A DNA stretch of 64,000 bases from Alphaproteobacteria bacterium (GTDB lineage: Bacteria; Pseudomonadota; Alphaproteobacteria; SMXS01). Location: positions 1 to 64,000 of the forward strand of contig JANQQJ010000005.1 in the NCBI GenBank assembly GCA_028284945.1, written 5' to 3'. Below the pieces are notes generated by a model. The model was given only the letters and a program-made list of their open reading frames with translations, did no database searches and was not told the DNA's origin. Every line of letters starts with the position of its first letter. The first letter of the stretch is position 1. Positions 15,762 through 24,087 of this stretch are shown here, piece after piece. A program made the position numbers and the translations under genes.

Positions 15762-16934
15762 ATGGGATCGAAGGACAAACTTTTCGGCTTTCTCCTTACC
15801 TTGGGCCTAGCCGCCTGCGGAACCGAGTCCGAACCAGGGGCACCTGACGTTGGATCATCAGCCGATTCGATCCTGATTGGTGCGGTTTACAACACCAGCG
15901 GATACCAGGCAGTGGTGGACGACCCGTCCCTCAAAGGTGCGAAGCTGGCCGCCGCCCAGATTAACGACGCTGGTGGCGTTTTGGACCGACGCCTGGATCT
16001 TATCACCATAACCGGTGACAGCGACGCCCAGACGCTGGCTGACAAAACAGGCCAGGCGATTGTTGACCATCCTGCCATGGCCGCGTTGATGGGATTGTCC
16101 GATACCGATATGGCACTGGCTGTCGCGCCGGTGGCCGTTGAGCGCGACAAGGTTTTTGTCACCAGCGGAGCCACATCGCCACAACTGCCGGGACAGGTCT
16201 CAGGGGGTCTGTTTCTGGCCTGCTTTGGTGACAATGTTCAGGCGGCCGCGGCAGCGGAATGGTCATATAACAGTTTGGGTGCCCGCACGGCGCTGGTGCT
16301 GTTTGACCCGTCGGAATCCTATACACGGTTGCTGCAGGGTTATTTTGTCGAGCGCTTCGGTGAACTCGGCGGCACCATTTCTGACACGATCAGTCTCGAT
16401 CCGGGTGGCGAAGTTCCAGCGCCAGGGGAGGTCGACATGGTCTTTTTGAGCGTGGAAACGGCCGAAGACGCCGCGCCTTTAGCCGCAAAATTGCGTGCGG
16501 GTGGCTACACAGGGCCAATCGTCGGCGGTGATGGTTATGATGCAGCCTCCATATGGGCTGGCCAGCCGGATATCACGAATGTCTATTTCACGACCCATGC
16601 CTATATGGGCGCGGACAACCCCAACCCCGAGGTTGGGGCGTTTGTTAAAGCCTATCAGGCAGCCAATGACGGTGAGGAACCTAGTTCTTTCGCGGCCCTT
16701 GGGTATGACACGATTGGACTACTTGCCGCAGCCATAGAAAAACAAGGAAACGCCGAAAGCGCGACCCTGGGCGACGCGCTGATGGCGGTTAACGACTATC
16801 CCGGCATCACAGGCACAATCAGCTTCGCAGGCGGCAGCCATATCCCGACAAAGGGTGTTTCAATTCTCAAGGTCGAAGGCGGCAAGCAACTTTTTGTCAG
16901 CGAAGTGGTTCCGGCCAGCGTTCCAGCGCCCTGA
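15762..16934 (+). CDS. Leucine-binding-type periplasmic solute-binding lipoprotein
   Basis: The 390-residue protein has a lipoprotein signal (LLTLGLAACG, with the lipobox cysteine at residue 20). A type I periplasmic fold of the branched-chain amino acid/amide receptor family (PF13458) follows, with ILIGAVYNTSGYQAVVDDPSLKGAKLAAAQINDAGG and GLSDTDMALAVAPVA as hallmarks. It should deliver a small polar ligand to an ABC permease, but no permease or ATPase gene lies nearby. The ligand is unknown. Confidence 0.85.
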   Translation: MGSKDKLFGFLLTLGLAACGTESEPGAPDVGSSADSILIGAVYNTSGYQAVVDDPSLKGAKLAAAQINDAGGVLDRRLDLITITGDSDAQTLADKTGQAIVDHPAMAALMGLSDTDMALAVAPVAVERDKVFVTSGATSPQLPGQVSGGLFLACFGDNVQAAAAAEWSYNSLGARTALVLFDPSESYTRLLQGYFVERFGELGGTISDTISLDPGGEVPAPGEVDMVFLSVETAEDAAPLAAKLRAGGYTGPIVGGDGYDAASIWAGQPDITNVYFTTHAYMGADNPNPEVGAFVKAYQAANDGEEPSSFAALGYDTIGLLAAAIEKQGNAESATLGDALMAVNDYPGITGTISFAGGSHIPTKGVSILKVEGGKQLFVSEVVPASVPAP

Positions 16935-17012
16935 CGGGCCGCAGCGGTTGCGCTGATGATGCCCTTGGATTAGCGTTCTCACACAGCAAGCAGGTGCCTA
17001 AAGGGGGAGACC

Positions 17013-17906
17013 ATGGCAGACGAAGAAGTTCCCGATTATCACGATACCAGCAGCCGGGCGACGCCGACCGGTGCGACCTATTGGCAGGACGATAAGAAGA
17101 AGGTTCTGTTGGTCACCCGCGGTCACCCATTCGCGCGCGATCCCTTCTACCAGATCTTCGAGGCCAACGAGCACATCGAATATGCGGCGGTAGAACACCC
17201 GGCGGCGCAGTATATGTTTAACCCGGAGTTCGCCAGCAACTTCGATTGTTATGTCATGTATGACATGCCGGGCATTCAGTTCAATCCGGGCGGTCCACCC
17301 AGTTTTATTGACCCGCCGCAGTTCTACAAAGACGGTGTCATGGCGATGCTGGAAGCCGGCTTCCCGCTGGTGATTATGCATCACACCTGTGCGGCGTGGC
17401 CCGCCTGGCCCGAATGGTCGGAAATAGTCGGTAGCCACTTCCTTTATAAGCCGATGAAGTCGCGCGGAATCGACAAGCCGGATTCAGGATACATCATCGA
17501 TGTGCCGCACACCGTATCGCCGGCCATCGACCACCCCATCACGGCGGGCATCGAGCCGTTCGAGCTGGTGGATGAGGTCTATCTGGCCGAAGTGTTCGAA
17601 GATTCGGTCACACCGCTGTTCACCAGCAATTACGAGTTCACCAAGGAAAATTTCTATTCGGCGGATCTGGCGCTGAAGGGCCAGATGAACTCGAATGAGG
17701 GTTGGGAGCACGATCCGGGCTCGAATCTCGTGGGCTGGATCAAGACCTATAAGAACAGCCCGATTGTCTATCTGCAGTTTGGCGACGGCCCAGCCACCTA
17801 TGGCAACCCGATCTTCCGCAAAATTCTACAGCAGGCGATCGACTGGGCGTGCTCAGATGAAGCCAAGGCCTGGGCGCAGGAGCAGGCAAAGCAAGCCGCC
17901 GAGTAG
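17013..17906 (+). CDS. ThuA domain protein
   Basis: The 297-residue protein has a ThuA-like glutamine-amidotransferase-type fold. KVLLVTRGHPFARDPFYQIF is the first strand and helix, DCYVMYDMPG the second, and VIMHHTCAAWPAWPEWSEIVG the ThuA signature. ITAGIEPFELVDEVYL lies in the C-terminal half. ThuA proteins were first linked to trehalose and sugar catabolism; the reaction is not settled for most members. The ribosome-binding site is AAGGGGGAGACC. A second, divergent ThuA paralogue lies at 30743-31504. Confidence 0.85.
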   Translation: MADEEVPDYHDTSSRATPTGATYWQDDKKKVLLVTRGHPFARDPFYQIFEANEHIEYAAVEHPAAQYMFNPEFASNFDCYVMYDMPGIQFNPGGPPSFIDPPQFYKDGVMAMLEAGFPLVIMHHTCAAWPAWPEWSEIVGSHFLYKPMKSRGIDKPDSGYIIDVPHTVSPAIDHPITAGIEPFELVDEVYLAEVFEDSVTPLFTSNYEFTKENFYSADLALKGQMNSNEGWEHDPGSNLVGWIKTYKNSPIVYLQFGDGPATYGNPIFRKILQQAIDWACSDEAKAWAQEQAKQAAE

Positions 17907-17916
17907 CGGTCGCTGT

Positions 17917-18738
17917 TCAGACAAGCGGCGGTTCATAATTGAATTGGTCAATTATGAACCGCTCTTCACGTTGAACCAGGGCGCAGCTTTTGGTGTCATA
18001 GTAGTCTTGCCACCGCCGGTGTTGTGACGGGTTGGTTCTTTCCAAAGATTTAAGGTCTGGCAAACCTGGTGTAATCCTCACCTCCTTTAGAAACTCCCTT
18101 AGGTCCTCGTTGAGCGTTTCGGTGAAGATCGTTCTGTCCAGGATTGAGGACTCCTGCCAATAGGCCAGCAGGCGATCATAGTTTGCAATTCGCCGTCGTG
18201 CAGACCGCCACCTGTCATGTGCCGTGTAAAGCTTGAGAAATCGGTAGGTCATCAAGCCGCAAACTTTTTGGATCGATGACGATCCGTAGCCGTCGGGAAG
18301 TTCCCGCTTCCCATTTTTGCTGAGCACTCGGTCCAACCAACGGCGAAACAGATCGATGTCGTTCGTATCTCCGTAAAGAGATCGCCACATTTCCTGCTTC
18401 GGGTTTTTCGAAATCAACCAGTCACGGAGAGCATCGGCGACGACCGCGGGTTTCGTGATCCCCTTTTTGAGCGTGGCCAAGGTTTGGCGGTGCTTGTTTC
18501 TGAACGTCAGATCGGCATAGAGCGCACCTTTGCCGGCGCTGCCATAGGCCCAGAGCGAGACATACCATGCCCATGGATTGCGGACCGACCCGACGACCGT
18601 CCGGCCGCCAAGGTCACCTATCCACGGGTTATGCAGGCCCAGCTTGTGGCCGGATGTAGCATCCTCAAGCACCCTAACAATGTGCGACGAGCCCGTTTTC
18701 TGCATCTCCAGGTAAACAAACTGGTCGCTTACAAACAT
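17917..18738 (-). CDS. Sulfotransferase family protein
   Basis: The 273-residue protein shows the PAPS-binding signatures of carbohydrate-type sulfotransferases: a 5'-phosphosulfate loop (EMQKTGSSHIVRVL) and a 3'-phosphate motif (GSVRNPWAWYVSLWAYG). Bacterial members of this group usually sulfate a glycan or lipid. No polysaccharide gene lies beside it, so it is an orphan in this context. It converges with the ThuA gene, with 10 bases between stops. Confidence 0.8.
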   Translation of the reverse strand: MFVSDQFVYLEMQKTGSSHIVRVLEDATSGHKLGLHNPWIGDLGGRTVVGSVRNPWAWYVSLWAYGSAGKGALYADLTFRNKHRQTLATLKKGITKPAVVADALRDWLISKNPKQEMWRSLYGDTNDIDLFRRWLDRVLSKNGKRELPDGYGSSSIQKVCGLMTYRFLKLYTAHDRWRSARRRIANYDRLLAYWQESSILDRTIFTETLNEDLREFLKEVRITPGLPDLKSLERTNPSQHRRWQDYYDTKSCALVQREERFIIDQFNYEPPLV

Positions 18739-18752
18739 GTTTAGGGACGGCT

Positions 18753-19517
18753 TTATTGCGTCGTCATGCCGCCATCGACGGTGAATTCGGCGCCGGTGAC
18801 ATATTTTGATTCATCCGAGGACAGGTAGAGCACGCAATTGGCGATGTCGGCCGCCTCACCAACCTTGCCCATCGGCACGCGCTCTGGTCCAACGGCAACG
18901 CCTGACGGATCGGCCTGGCCGGTGGCTTCTGCTTGCATGTTGGTCCAGATGACCCCCGGATGGACTGAGTTGCAGCGGATATTGTCCTTGGCGCCCTCGA
19001 CAGCAATGGACTTCGACATGATCCGCACGCCGCCCTTGGCTGCGCCATAGGCAATGCAGGTGGCCATGCCAACAAGGCCCGCCACGGACGATAGGTTAAT
19101 GATGGAACCACCGCCGGCGTCCTTCATGGCGGGCATGGCGTATTTGCAGCCTAGGAAGACGCTGGTCAGATTGACATCGATCTGTTTGTTCCAGTCGGCC
19201 AGAGTCATTTCGTCGATCGGCATCAGAACGGCGATACCGGCATTGTTCACCAGTACGTCCAGCTTGCCGTAGGTTTCGACGGTCTTGGCGATGACGCCCT
19301 TCCAGACGTCCTCCGACGTTACATCCTGCTTCATGGAAATCGCTTCGCCACCCGCATCCCGGATGGTTTGCGCGCAGTCTTCGGACCCTGCTTCGTCGAC
19401 ATCTGTCACCACCAGCTTGGCACCTTCGCGCGCCAGCGTAAGCGCGGTTGTGCGCCCCAATCCTGGATTAGAGGCTGCTCCAGTGACCAGCGCAACTTTG
19501 CCATCCATGCGTCCCAT
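18753..19517 (-). CDS. Short-chain dehydrogenase/reductase
   Basis: The ATG at 19517 (preceded by AGGGGAACAAT) gives a 254-residue classical SDR. The NAD(P) loop is TGAASNPGLGRTTA, with NNAG, the catalytic serine in NLSSVAG, and YGAAK carrying Tyr and Lys. D in VVTDVDEAG suggests NAD preference. It probably oxidises a secondary alcohol of a catabolic intermediate. The nucleotide loop has an Asn-Pro insertion relative to the usual TGxxxGxG, as seen in some SDR subfamilies. The longer frame to 19733 is a shadow. Confidence 0.9.
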   Translation of the reverse strand: MGRMDGKVALVTGAASNPGLGRTTALTLAREGAKLVVTDVDEAGSEDCAQTIRDAGGEAISMKQDVTSEDVWKGVIAKTVETYGKLDVLVNNAGIAVLMPIDEMTLADWNKQIDVNLTSVFLGCKYAMPAMKDAGGGSIINLSSVAGLVGMATCIAYGAAKGGVRIMSKSIAVEGAKDNIRCNSVHPGVIWTNMQAEATGQADPSGVAVGPERVPMGKVGEAADIANCVLYLSSDESKYVTGAEFTVDGGMTTQ

Positions 19518-19659
19518 TATTGTTCCCCTGTTTTTCTGTAAGTGTGCGGGCGCGGAGTATGGCAATCGGCGCGGCAGATTAAAAGCCGTGTCTTGATGTT
19601 GTGAGCCCCTAACCCTAGGGTCCGGCTCAGATATACAGCGTATATGAATGGAGAGTTCG

Positions 19660-20685
19660 ATGACGGATGGCGTAAACCGACAGTTCCTGCTTGCAGCACG
19701 GCCTGAGGGCCTGATTAAAGTCTCTGACTTCACCTACAATGAAGCAGAAATTCCCACACCCGGTGAGGGTGAGGTGCTGGTCCGCAACATGGTTGTGGGC
19801 GTCGAACCGGCGCTGCGCGGACAGATGGAAGGCCTGACCAATTATACGACCGGTCTTCAATTGGGCGAGGTGATGCGCGCCGGTGGTGCCGGACAGGTGA
19901 TTGCGTCCAACAATCCAAACTTTCAGGTTGGTGATATGGTCCAGGGGATGTTCGGTTTTCAGGACTATGCGTGTATCGGTGGCGAGGGGATGATGCCGTT
20001 GGCCAAGATCCCCGAGGGGACGCCACTTGAGGCTGCGCTTTATGTTTTCGGCGGCACGGGATTTACCGCTTATTACGGCATGACCGAGATTGGCCTGCCC
20101 AAAGCAGGTGACGCGGTTCTGGTCTCCGGCGCGGCGGGTGCCGTGGGGTCATTGGCTGGTCAGATTGCCCGCATAAAAGGCGCGACAAATGTCGTCGGTA
20201 TTGCCGGGTCTGAAGAGAAATGCAAATGGCTGGTCGAGGAAATGGGCTTTACCGGCGCCATCAATTACAAGACCGATGACATTGATGCCCGGGTCAAGGA
20301 GCTGATGCCGAATGGCTGTGACATCTTCTTCGACAATGTTGGTGGCGAAATCCTCGATATTGCGCTCGATAATCTGGCGATGAATGCCCGTGTCGTCATC
20401 TGTGGCGGTATTTCCCGGTATGAAGACCGCGAGGGCGCTGCAGGTCCGAAGAACTATTTCAGCCTGGTTTACAAACGGGCCCGTATGGAGGGCTTTATCA
20501 TTATCGACAATATGCACCGGGCGGCAGAGTTCACTGAAGTCCTCGCCGGGTGGATCAATGACGGCAGCCTGAAATACAAGGTCGATGTGCTGGAGGGGTT
20601 TGAGAATTTGCCTCAAGGTCTGATCAACCTGTTTACCGGCGGCAATATCGGCAAACAGCTGATCCGGATTAACGATCCGGCTTAG
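19660..20685 (+). CDS. Zinc-independent MDR oxidoreductase (CurA / prostaglandin reductase-like)
   Basis: The ATG at 19660 is preceded by GGAGAGTTCG and is preferred over 19648. The 341-residue protein lacks zinc ligands. It has the MDR cofactor loop (SGAAGAVGSLAGQIARIKGA), INYKTDD, and DIFFDNVGGEILD, characteristic of the leukotriene B4 / prostaglandin reductase branch. It likely reduces the C=C bond of an enone with NADPH. A cytochrome P450 gene follows 59 bases downstream. Confidence 0.88.
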   Translation: MTDGVNRQFLLAARPEGLIKVSDFTYNEAEIPTPGEGEVLVRNMVVGVEPALRGQMEGLTNYTTGLQLGEVMRAGGAGQVIASNNPNFQVGDMVQGMFGFQDYACIGGEGMMPLAKIPEGTPLEAALYVFGGTGFTAYYGMTEIGLPKAGDAVLVSGAAGAVGSLAGQIARIKGATNVVGIAGSEEKCKWLVEEMGFTGAINYKTDDIDARVKELMPNGCDIFFDNVGGEILDIALDNLAMNARVVICGGISRYEDREGAAGPKNYFSLVYKRARMEGFIIIDNMHRAAEFTEVLAGWINDGSLKYKVDVLEGFENLPQGLINLFTGGNIGKQLIRINDPA

Positions 20686-20744
20686 ACTTTTGTTCGTAGA
20701 CTTGCTAACAATTCCGCCGTTTTGGCGCCAACTGGAGACACCTG

Positions 20745-21977
20745 ATGAACAAAGAACTTGAGGAATTTAACTTCTTCGATCCCGAGGTGATGAAGTTCCC
20801 ATTCGAGTTCTATGAGAAGGCCCGCAAGGAAGCGCCGGTCTATCAGTTGCCCGGCACCGATATTTTTTTCGTCACCCGGTATGAAGACGTGAAAATGGTC
20901 GCGCGCAAGGCCAAGCTCTATTCCAGCGAATTCGACACCATGATGGCGCCGCAGGAACCGGACCCGAGGATTGAAGAGGTTTTAAAAGAGGGCTACCCCG
21001 GCGTTGCCACCATGCTGACCCGCGATGCCCCCGCCCATAACCGCTATCGGGCTTTGGTCAATCCTGCGTTTAGCGACAAACGCGTCCGCGATCTGAAGCC
21101 GCACATGGAACGGATCGTTGACGAACTGATCGCTGATCTGCCCGAGTCAGGCCGGGTTGATTTCATGCACGAATTCTGTGTGCCGCTGCCGGTCTGGGTG
21201 ATTGCCGATGCACTGGGTGTGCCGCGCGAGGACCTACCCAAGTTCAAGCACTGGTCCGATCAGGCGGTGGCCCGATTCTCAGGCGTGACGACCCCGGACG
21301 AAGATGTTGAAATCGCAAAGAGTATTGTCGAGTTCCAACATTATTTTGCGGCCAAGATCGACGAGCGCCGCGAGAACCCCGGCGATGACGTCGTGTCCCG
21401 CCTCGTGCACGCAGAAGTCGAAGGAGAACTGCCCCTCGATACGCCGGAAATGCTGTCGATCATTCAACAGATTCTGGTGGCGGGGAACGAGACAACGACA
21501 GCAACGCTGGCGGCAGGCATGGTTCACCTTATTCAGCGGCCCGATGTGCTGGCCGAGCTGCGGGAAGACCGCTCGAAGGTCACGCAGTTCGTTGAAGAGA
21601 TCCTGCGCCTTGAAACCCCGTCCGCCGGCATGTGGCGGGTCGCTCTTGAAGACTCTGAAATTCAGGGGGTCAAAATTCCCAAGGGCTCGAAACTGCTGAT
21701 CCGGTGGGCGTCTGCCAATCGCGATGAGGAACGGTTTGAAGACCCTGATGAAATCGACCTGAAGCGTGAAAATACCATGGATCACATGGCGTTCGGCTAC
21801 GGCATTCACATCTGTCTCGGGCACTTCCTGTCGCGGCAGGAACTGAACGTTGCCTTCAACAAGCTGCTGGACGCCCTGAAGAGTTGGAAACTGGCCGACG
21901 GTCACGAACTGACTTACGTACCCAATCTGCTATTGCGCGGCCTCGGTGAGCTCGAACTGGAAATCGAGAAGGCCTAA
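20745..21977 (+). CDS. Cytochrome P450, soluble bacterial class I type
   Basis: The 410-residue protein has the I-helix oxygen-binding motif (AGNETTT), the K-helix ExxR (EILR) and the haem loop FGYGIHICLG with the thiolate ligand at about C357. Having no membrane anchor, it needs an external ferredoxin and reductase; the nearest candidate is the Rieske ferredoxin at 30325, which is not a usual P450 partner. It probably hydroxylates a hydrophobic substrate such as a fatty acid, terpene or steroid. Confidence 0.95.
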   Translation: MNKELEEFNFFDPEVMKFPFEFYEKARKEAPVYQLPGTDIFFVTRYEDVKMVARKAKLYSSEFDTMMAPQEPDPRIEEVLKEGYPGVATMLTRDAPAHNRYRALVNPAFSDKRVRDLKPHMERIVDELIADLPESGRVDFMHEFCVPLPVWVIADALGVPREDLPKFKHWSDQAVARFSGVTTPDEDVEIAKSIVEFQHYFAAKIDERRENPGDDVVSRLVHAEVEGELPLDTPEMLSIIQQILVAGNETTTATLAAGMVHLIQRPDVLAELREDRSKVTQFVEEILRLETPSAGMWRVALEDSEIQGVKIPKGSKLLIRWASANRDEERFEDPDEIDLKRENTMDHMAFGYGIHICLGHFLSRQELNVAFNKLLDALKSWKLADGHELTYVPNLLLRGLGELELEIEKA

Positions 21978-21979
21978 AT

Positions 21980-22369
21980 CTACCAGATACGCTCTACGTC
22001 ATAGGCGTCGAACGCTTTGTCGTTCGAAATGATGGGCAGTTGTTCGACCAACGCTTGGGCGATCAAGAGCCGGTCGAACGGGTCGCGATGGTGGAGTGGG
22101 AGGCTCGCCGTCCGGTAGATGTGGTTCAACTCAATAGCAAGGGCTGCAAAGCCATTCTTGGAAAGAGCGCCACTTACGAAGATGTCCAATGGGCGGGCGA
22201 GGGCGAGCTTACCGATGCTCTGTTTGATTGCCATTTCCCAAGGTGAGACGAGGCTGATGAAGACTGAGTCTATCGACGAACCCAGATAGCTTCGCGCTCT
22301 ATGTCCCAATCGGTCAGCATCACCATTCACCCACCACAGCAACGCCTGCGTATCGAGTAGCGCTGCCAC
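21980..22369 (-). CDS. PIN-domain toxin (VapC family)
   Basis: The 129-residue PIN nuclease has the acidic tetrad in the expected places: LLDTQALLWW (Asp6), SPWEMAIK (Glu), and HHRDPFDRLLIAQA (two Asp). It is predicted to cut RNA, often tRNA or rRNA, when freed of its antitoxin. The start is GTG at 22369, overlapping the antitoxin stop by one base (TAGTG), the standard translational coupling of such pairs. Confidence 0.88.
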   Translation of the reverse strand: MAALLDTQALLWWVNGDADRLGHRARSYLGSSIDSVFISLVSPWEMAIKQSIGKLALARPLDIFVSGALSKNGFAALAIELNHIYRTASLPLHHRDPFDRLLIAQALVEQLPIISNDKAFDAYDVERIW

Positions 22370-22593
22370 TACATGTATTCTTTGAAGTCATCTAGGGGTT
22401 CGTTGAAATCATCGGCCATCCAGACTTGGCCCTTGGCGCTACCAGGCTTGCGGATAGCAGGCTTGGACGGGATCGCGACGAGTTTTGCAACGGGTTCATT
22501 GTTCTTCGCAATCACGACTTCCTCGCCCGCGGCAGCACGCTGCAACAGTTTGGAGAGGTTGGTTTTTGCCTCGTGGATATTGACCTGAACCAT
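22369..22593 (-). CDS. Phd/YefM-type antitoxin partner of the PIN toxin
   Basis: The ATG at 22593, preceded by AAGGTG, gives 74 residues starting MVQVNIHEAKTNLSKLL, the usual Phd/YefM DNA-binding domain opening, followed by GEEVVIAKNNEPVAKLV. The C-terminal acidic tail (DDFNEPLDDFKEYM) should wrap the toxin. The alternative GTG at 22602 adds three residues. The protein is expected to repress its own operon through the palindrome just upstream. Confidence 0.87.
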   Translation of the reverse strand: MVQVNIHEAKTNLSKLLQRAAAGEEVVIAKNNEPVAKLVAIPSKPAIRKPGSAKGQVWMADDFNEPLDDFKEYM

Positions 22594-22600
22594 AATAGAC

Positions 22601-22627
22601 ACCTTAGCTAATCTACTTAGCTAAGGT
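22601..22627. promoter_or_regulatory. Perfect operator palindrome of the toxin-antitoxin operon
   Basis: ACCTTAGCTAA (22601-22611) and TTAGCTAAGGT (22617-22627) are perfect 11-base inverted repeats with a 5-base spacer, immediately before the antitoxin start. The proximal arm, read on the minus strand, supplies the AAGGT of the ribosome-binding site. Repressor binding would therefore cover the translation start region of the DNA. Confidence 0.75.
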
Positions 22628-22652
22628 AGGTATCGAAGGTCATTTTGACAAG

Positions 22653-22961
22653 TCAGAACTTCTCGGCACGGACGACTTCAACCGTCGACACATAGATGAT
22701 GCAGGAATAGCGTTCGAGCTGGCTGGACAGCCGCTCGATCAGCGCCTCCGCGCGGCTTTCGCCAATGATAATTTTGATAAGCACCTTCTGTTGGGTGCCG
22801 GTGAGCTGGTCTTCGCGCCATGACCCGTCATGCCCCCGGCCTCCGACGCTGCGAAACACGGTGTAGCCTGTGGCGCCAATCTGATCGATCTCGCGGGTAA
22901 TGCGGTTGACCAATGGCGCATCGACAATAATCTCGATTTTTTTTCGGGTATGGGTCTCCAT
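22653..22961 (-). CDS. sbtB: PII-like regulator SbtB
   Basis: The 102-residue ferredoxin-like fold has the SbtB hallmark GATGYTVF, preceded by a beta-strand/helix (KIEIIVDAPLVNRITREIDQ), a T-loop region rich in Gly/Arg (SVGGRGHDGSW), and the final strand IIYVSTVEVVRAEKF. In cyanobacteria SbtB binds adenine nucleotides and cAMP and controls the bicarbonate transporter SbtA. There is no C-terminal Cys-containing loop. It begins one base after the sbtA stop, so the two are co-translated. Confidence 0.85.
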   Translation of the reverse strand: METHTRKKIEIIVDAPLVNRITREIDQIGATGYTVFRSVGGRGHDGSWREDQLTGTQQKVLIKIIIGESRAEALIERLSSQLERYSCIIYVSTVEVVRAEKF

Positions 22962-22962
22962 A

Positions 22963-23949
22963 TCACCCTCCGGTCAGATACTGCGCTACGGCAAGATAGA
23001 GTGGAATACCGACGGTTAGATTAAACGGGAACGTAATGGCGAGCGACAGGGTCAGATAGACGGCCGGATTCGCCTCCGGCAGTGCAAGCCGCATCGCGGC
23101 GGGAACAGCGATGTAAGATGCACTGGCTGCCAACACCGCCATCAGCGTGACGCCACCGGTGCTCAATCCCACCAACAGGCCAGCGGCCGTACCAAGCGCG
23201 GCACCGATCAGCGGCATGAGTAGACCGAACCCGATCAGGCCGGGTGAGATGACCCGCGCTTCGCGCAGCCGCGACGCGGCAATCAGCCCCATATCAAGCA
23301 GGAAGAAACACAAGATGCCCTTGAACGGCGCATCGATGAAGGGGGCGACAGTCTCCATGCCTTTTGTGCCGGTCGCCAAGCCGATCACAAATGCGCCGAT
23401 TAGCAGAACGACACTGCCGTTGAGGAACACCTCCCGCAGCAATTCGTTTTGCCCGTTCGAGGTGTTGTCTGATCGATCGAGATAACGGCTGGCCAGCCAA
23501 AGGCCCGAAATAATGGCCGGCGTTTCCATCAAGGCCATGACGGCGACCAGATAGCCTTCATAGGTGACGCCCATCAGGCTGAGGAATTCTGCCCCGCTGA
23601 CAAAGGTCACGATGCTGATCGAGCCGTAATGGGCAGAAACAGCGGCTGCATCGACGCCGCTCAACTTCGACATCCGCTTCAACAGCGTAAAGGCGACGAA
23701 CGGCATCAGAAAGCTTAGGGCAATCCCGGCGATGGCCGTCAAAACCAGGGTCGCGTCGATGCCATGCGCGGCCACCCCAGCGCCGCCTTTGAACCCGATG
23801 GCCAGCATCAGGTATAGCGACAGGGCCTTGGCGATGGCTTCGGGAATGCTTAGGTCCGAGCGCGCAAGGGCCGCGACAAACCCCAAGGCGAAAAACAACA
23901 CCATGGGTGACAGCAGATTGCTGAGGGCAATGGAAAACAGGTCCGACAT
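22963..23949 (-). CDS. sbtA: SbtA-type sodium-dependent bicarbonate transporter
   Basis: The 328-residue inner-membrane protein has about ten hydrophobic segments and the SbtA family (DUF897) pattern: LLSPMVLFFALGF, LYLMLAIGFKGG, SAHYGSISIVTF, EGYLVAVMALMETPAI, and GASASYIA-like ASASYIAVPAAMR. Family members import bicarbonate with sodium and are best known from the cyanobacterial CO2-concentrating mechanism; other anions are possible in heterotrophs. It is paired with sbtB just downstream. No carbonic anhydrase or RuBisCO gene is in view. Confidence 0.85.
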   Translation of the reverse strand: MSDLFSIALSNLLSPMVLFFALGFVAALARSDLSIPEAIAKALSLYLMLAIGFKGGAGVAAHGIDATLVLTAIAGIALSFLMPFVAFTLLKRMSKLSGVDAAAVSAHYGSISIVTFVSGAEFLSLMGVTYEGYLVAVMALMETPAIISGLWLASRYLDRSDNTSNGQNELLREVFLNGSVVLLIGAFVIGLATGTKGMETVAPFIDAPFKGILCFFLLDMGLIAASRLREARVISPGLIGFGLLMPLIGAALGTAAGLLVGLSTGGVTLMAVLAASASYIAVPAAMRLALPEANPAVYLTLSLAITFPFNLTVGIPLYLAVAQYLTGG

Positions 23950-24087
23950 CGGCGGGACTATAGTTTGCGGAACCGTTATGGCCAGAACAAAACGGATTGG
24001 CGACTCGCCAGTTGCCGCTTCGCCGCAGACGGCCTAGGTTTCTGAAAAACGTGTACTGTCAGCGCGTAAATTCGGGGAGCGCAATTC

